Part shown: in pieces, positions 40,370 to 41,679 of the stretch
How the letters are laid out: each line of letters opens with the position of its first letter
Numbering within the stretch: position 1 is the first letter of the stretch
Origin: a virus
Strand: one strand, 5' to 3'
IMG/VR virus record: IMGVR_UViG_3300025137_006024
Coordinates: 1-41,679 of that record
DNA length: 41,679 bases
Notes under the pieces: generated by a model
Database searches by the model: none
Seen by the model: only the letters and a program-made list of their open reading frames with translations
What the model was told of the DNA's origin: nothing
Made by a program: the position numbers and the translations under genes

Positions 40370-41679
40370 TAAGCTCCCCCTCTCAAGGATTTTCTAATCG
40401 GTCCATTGTTTCTCAAGTCTCTAGTTACTACATCAATTACAATTTTATCAACATCTATATTTGGTGTTGCACTAGTTGCTTCTTGAGGAGTTCCCTCATT
40501 GTTAATATTAACACTAATTGGGGGCATACCACCAGCATTCATTTGCTGCATTGCGGGTAGACCAGCTGCGTTTACAGCTTTACGTTGCATCACAAATTCA
40601 CCTGGTTCTAACAGGGCAGGTACTCTGTCACGAGGCGATGCACCAGCACTTCCTCCAGCTGCCATACCTCTAACTCCGGGAACTCGTCCTCCAGATGCTA
40701 TATATAGACCGCTACCCATTCCTCCAAAAAAACTACTCGCAGAAGCCGCACTACTCATAGTACTAGCTTGTGAGATCGTGCTACCCCCAAGTAATTTACC
40801 AGCAAAGTCAAACAGTCCTCCACCACCGCCAGATCCTGTTAGTCCTTTAAATATACTACTTACTGTATCACCTAGACCTCCAAAAACATTTGATGCCTTT
40901 TGTCCAAATGATTCTAATAAACCACTTAAGCTGAAACTTGAATTTTTTATTTCACCTTGTAGTCCAACAAATTCATTTGCTGCTTCATTAGGGTCTAATC
41001 CCAGTTCTTTAAATAAATCCTTAGTGCTTGATACAGTACTCATTGTTACAGGAACTTTACCTCCTTCAAGCACGACTTGATCTATTCCCTTTTGTTCTTG
41101 ACCAAAAAGTCCTCCAATGGCTTCGTCTATAAAATTATTCATAGGCTCAATTAGGGTGCGTTCTAACACTTTAACTCTAATGCCCTCCATAATTCCGCCA
41201 AGCATGTCTTTAAAACCTTGTTTAAAGTTTTCTGTTGTTAATGTTCCCTCTGATATTGCTTTAAATAAATCTTGTATACTTCCACCTATTTGATTTTTTA
41301 GCACTCCTGAAATATCATTAGCAAGATTTCTCATTAGATTTTGCTCTCGCTCTAGTGCCTCGTTTCGCTGATTAGCTATTTGAACTACTTTAGCCTTTTC
41401 ATCTTCAAGAGCAGCCATTTTTGACTTTAATATTTCTTCTATTTTATCTTCTTCAAGTCCTAAACCTTCTAACTTTTTCCTAATAATAGCTGATTGTGTT
41501 ATCAATTCAAACTGAGCTGCATCTTGTTTATCTTGCCTTAGTTCAGTTTCTTTTTTTATTAAGTCATCTAATAATTTTAGTGAATCTTTGTTTTGTGTAC
41601 CTCTTAACGCCAAATCACTTTGTTTAGCTTGGCTTGCACCTATATTGATCCCAGCTTGGTTCGTTACATTTGCTCTTCT
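40369..41679 (-). CDS. Tail tape measure protein, C-terminal part (5'-truncated)
   Basis: The frame is open to the right edge, 22 codons beyond the first start-like TTG at 41613, so this is the C-terminal part of a longer gene. A charged coiled-coil region (residues about 1-90 from the TTG) is followed by a Gly/Ser-rich hydrophobic part and the tape measure ending LLEPGEFVMQRKAVNAAG...MQQMN, then IVIDVVTRDLRNNGPIRKSL. This matches lambda gpH-family C-termini. The protein sets tail length and is ejected into the cell envelope. It precedes the gpM-like gene, as in lambda. Confidence 0.88.
   Translation of the reverse strand, partial: RRANVTNQAGINIGASQAKQSDLALRGTQNKDSLKLLDDLIKKETELRQDKQDAAQFELITQSAIIRKKLEGLGLEEDKIEEILKSKMAALEDEKAKVVQIANQRNEALEREQNLMRNLANDISGVLKNQIGGSIQDLFKAISEGTLTTENFKQGFKDMLGGIMEGIRVKVLERTLIEPMNNFIDEAIGGLFGQEQKGIDQVVLEGGKVPVTMSTVSSTKDLFKELGLDPNEAANEFVGLQGEIKNSSFSLSGLLESFGQKASNVFGGLGDTVSSIFKGLTGSGGGGGLFDFAGKLLGGSTISQASTMSSAASASSFFGGMGSGLYIASGGRVPGVRGMAAGGSAGASPRDRVPALLEPGEFVMQRKAVNAAGLPAMQQMNAGGMPPISVNINNEGTPQEATSATPNIDVDKIVIDVVTRDLRNNGPIRKSLRGGA

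Noticed and set aside
40499-41080. 193-codon open frame on the + strand opposite the tape measure gene
   Set aside because: Pro/Leu/Ser-rich antisense shadow of a Gly-rich coding region, without a ribosome binding site or operon context.
1-41679. Prophage or stop-codon reassignment
   Set aside because: No integrase, repressor or att-like repeats were recognised, and TAA, TAG and TGA all end clear genes, so the standard bacterial code holds.

Overview
The window is most of a tailed-phage genome, or a large contig from one. It is AT-rich (about one third G+C by eye), with tightly packed genes that often overlap by 1 to 30 nt. Genes from the left edge to about 20.8 kb lie on the + strand and carry replication, nucleotide metabolism and accessory enzymes. 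Genes from about 20.86 kb to the right edge lie on the - strand and carry the tail and fibre module. The two arms converge on an inverted repeat at 20777-20821 that looks like a bidirectional terminator. I see no integrase, repressor or attachment site, which fits a lytic phage. Capsid, portal and terminase genes are not in the window and would lie beyond the right edge. Gene content (class I RNR with fused glutaredoxin, MazG-like protein, PolA, gp32-like SSB, UvsW-like helicase, SbcCD/gp46-47-like pair, 2OG oxygenase, radical SAM proteins, marine-type fibre repeats) suggests a marine phage of a low-GC bacterium. That host inference is not proven by the sequence.

+ arm: partial 2OG-Fe(II) oxygenase; DnaG-like primase; DadA-like D-amino-acid dehydrogenase; PolA with 3'-5' exonuclease and a degenerate UDG-like N-terminus; secreted SleB-type cell-wall hydrolase followed by a small membrane protein; SF2 helicase; gp32-like SSB with a strong ribosome binding site; GT-A glycosyltransferase. 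A compositionally odd, hairpin-rich spacer (9455-9597) follows, then SbcD-like nuclease, PP-loop ATPase, SbcC-like ATPase, NrdA, Grx-NrdB, MazG-like, a Holliday-junction-resolvase-like nuclease, an SGNH hydrolase, a flap 5'-3' exonuclease, a dUTPase-fold protein, a GT-B glycosyltransferase and a SAM methyltransferase.

- arm, in transcription order from the right edge: tape measure C-terminus; lambda gpM-like distal tail protein carrying a LamG/ConA domain; gpL-like protein with a four-cysteine C-terminus; a twitch-type radical SAM enzyme; two tandem NlpC/P60 peptidases; a JAMM protease; gpI-like protein; a 2139-residue gpJ-like protein with an N-terminal Hint (intein-like) domain; a collar-domain fibre; a small acidic protein; a second fibre; a SPASM-type radical SAM enzyme; a cluster of small basic or acidic proteins, two of which overlap out of frame by 125 nt; a beta-helix protein; and two small terminal genes. 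The order H-M-L-K-I-J is that of lambda siphovirus tail tips, with gpK split into separate genes and a radical SAM gene inserted.

The most unusual features are the Hint domain breaking the Gly/Lys-rich N-terminus of gpJ, the two radical SAM genes inside the virion module, the PP-loop ATPase between the SbcD and SbcC genes, the DadA homologue, and the overprinted small genes. No tRNA or CRISPR array was recognised.
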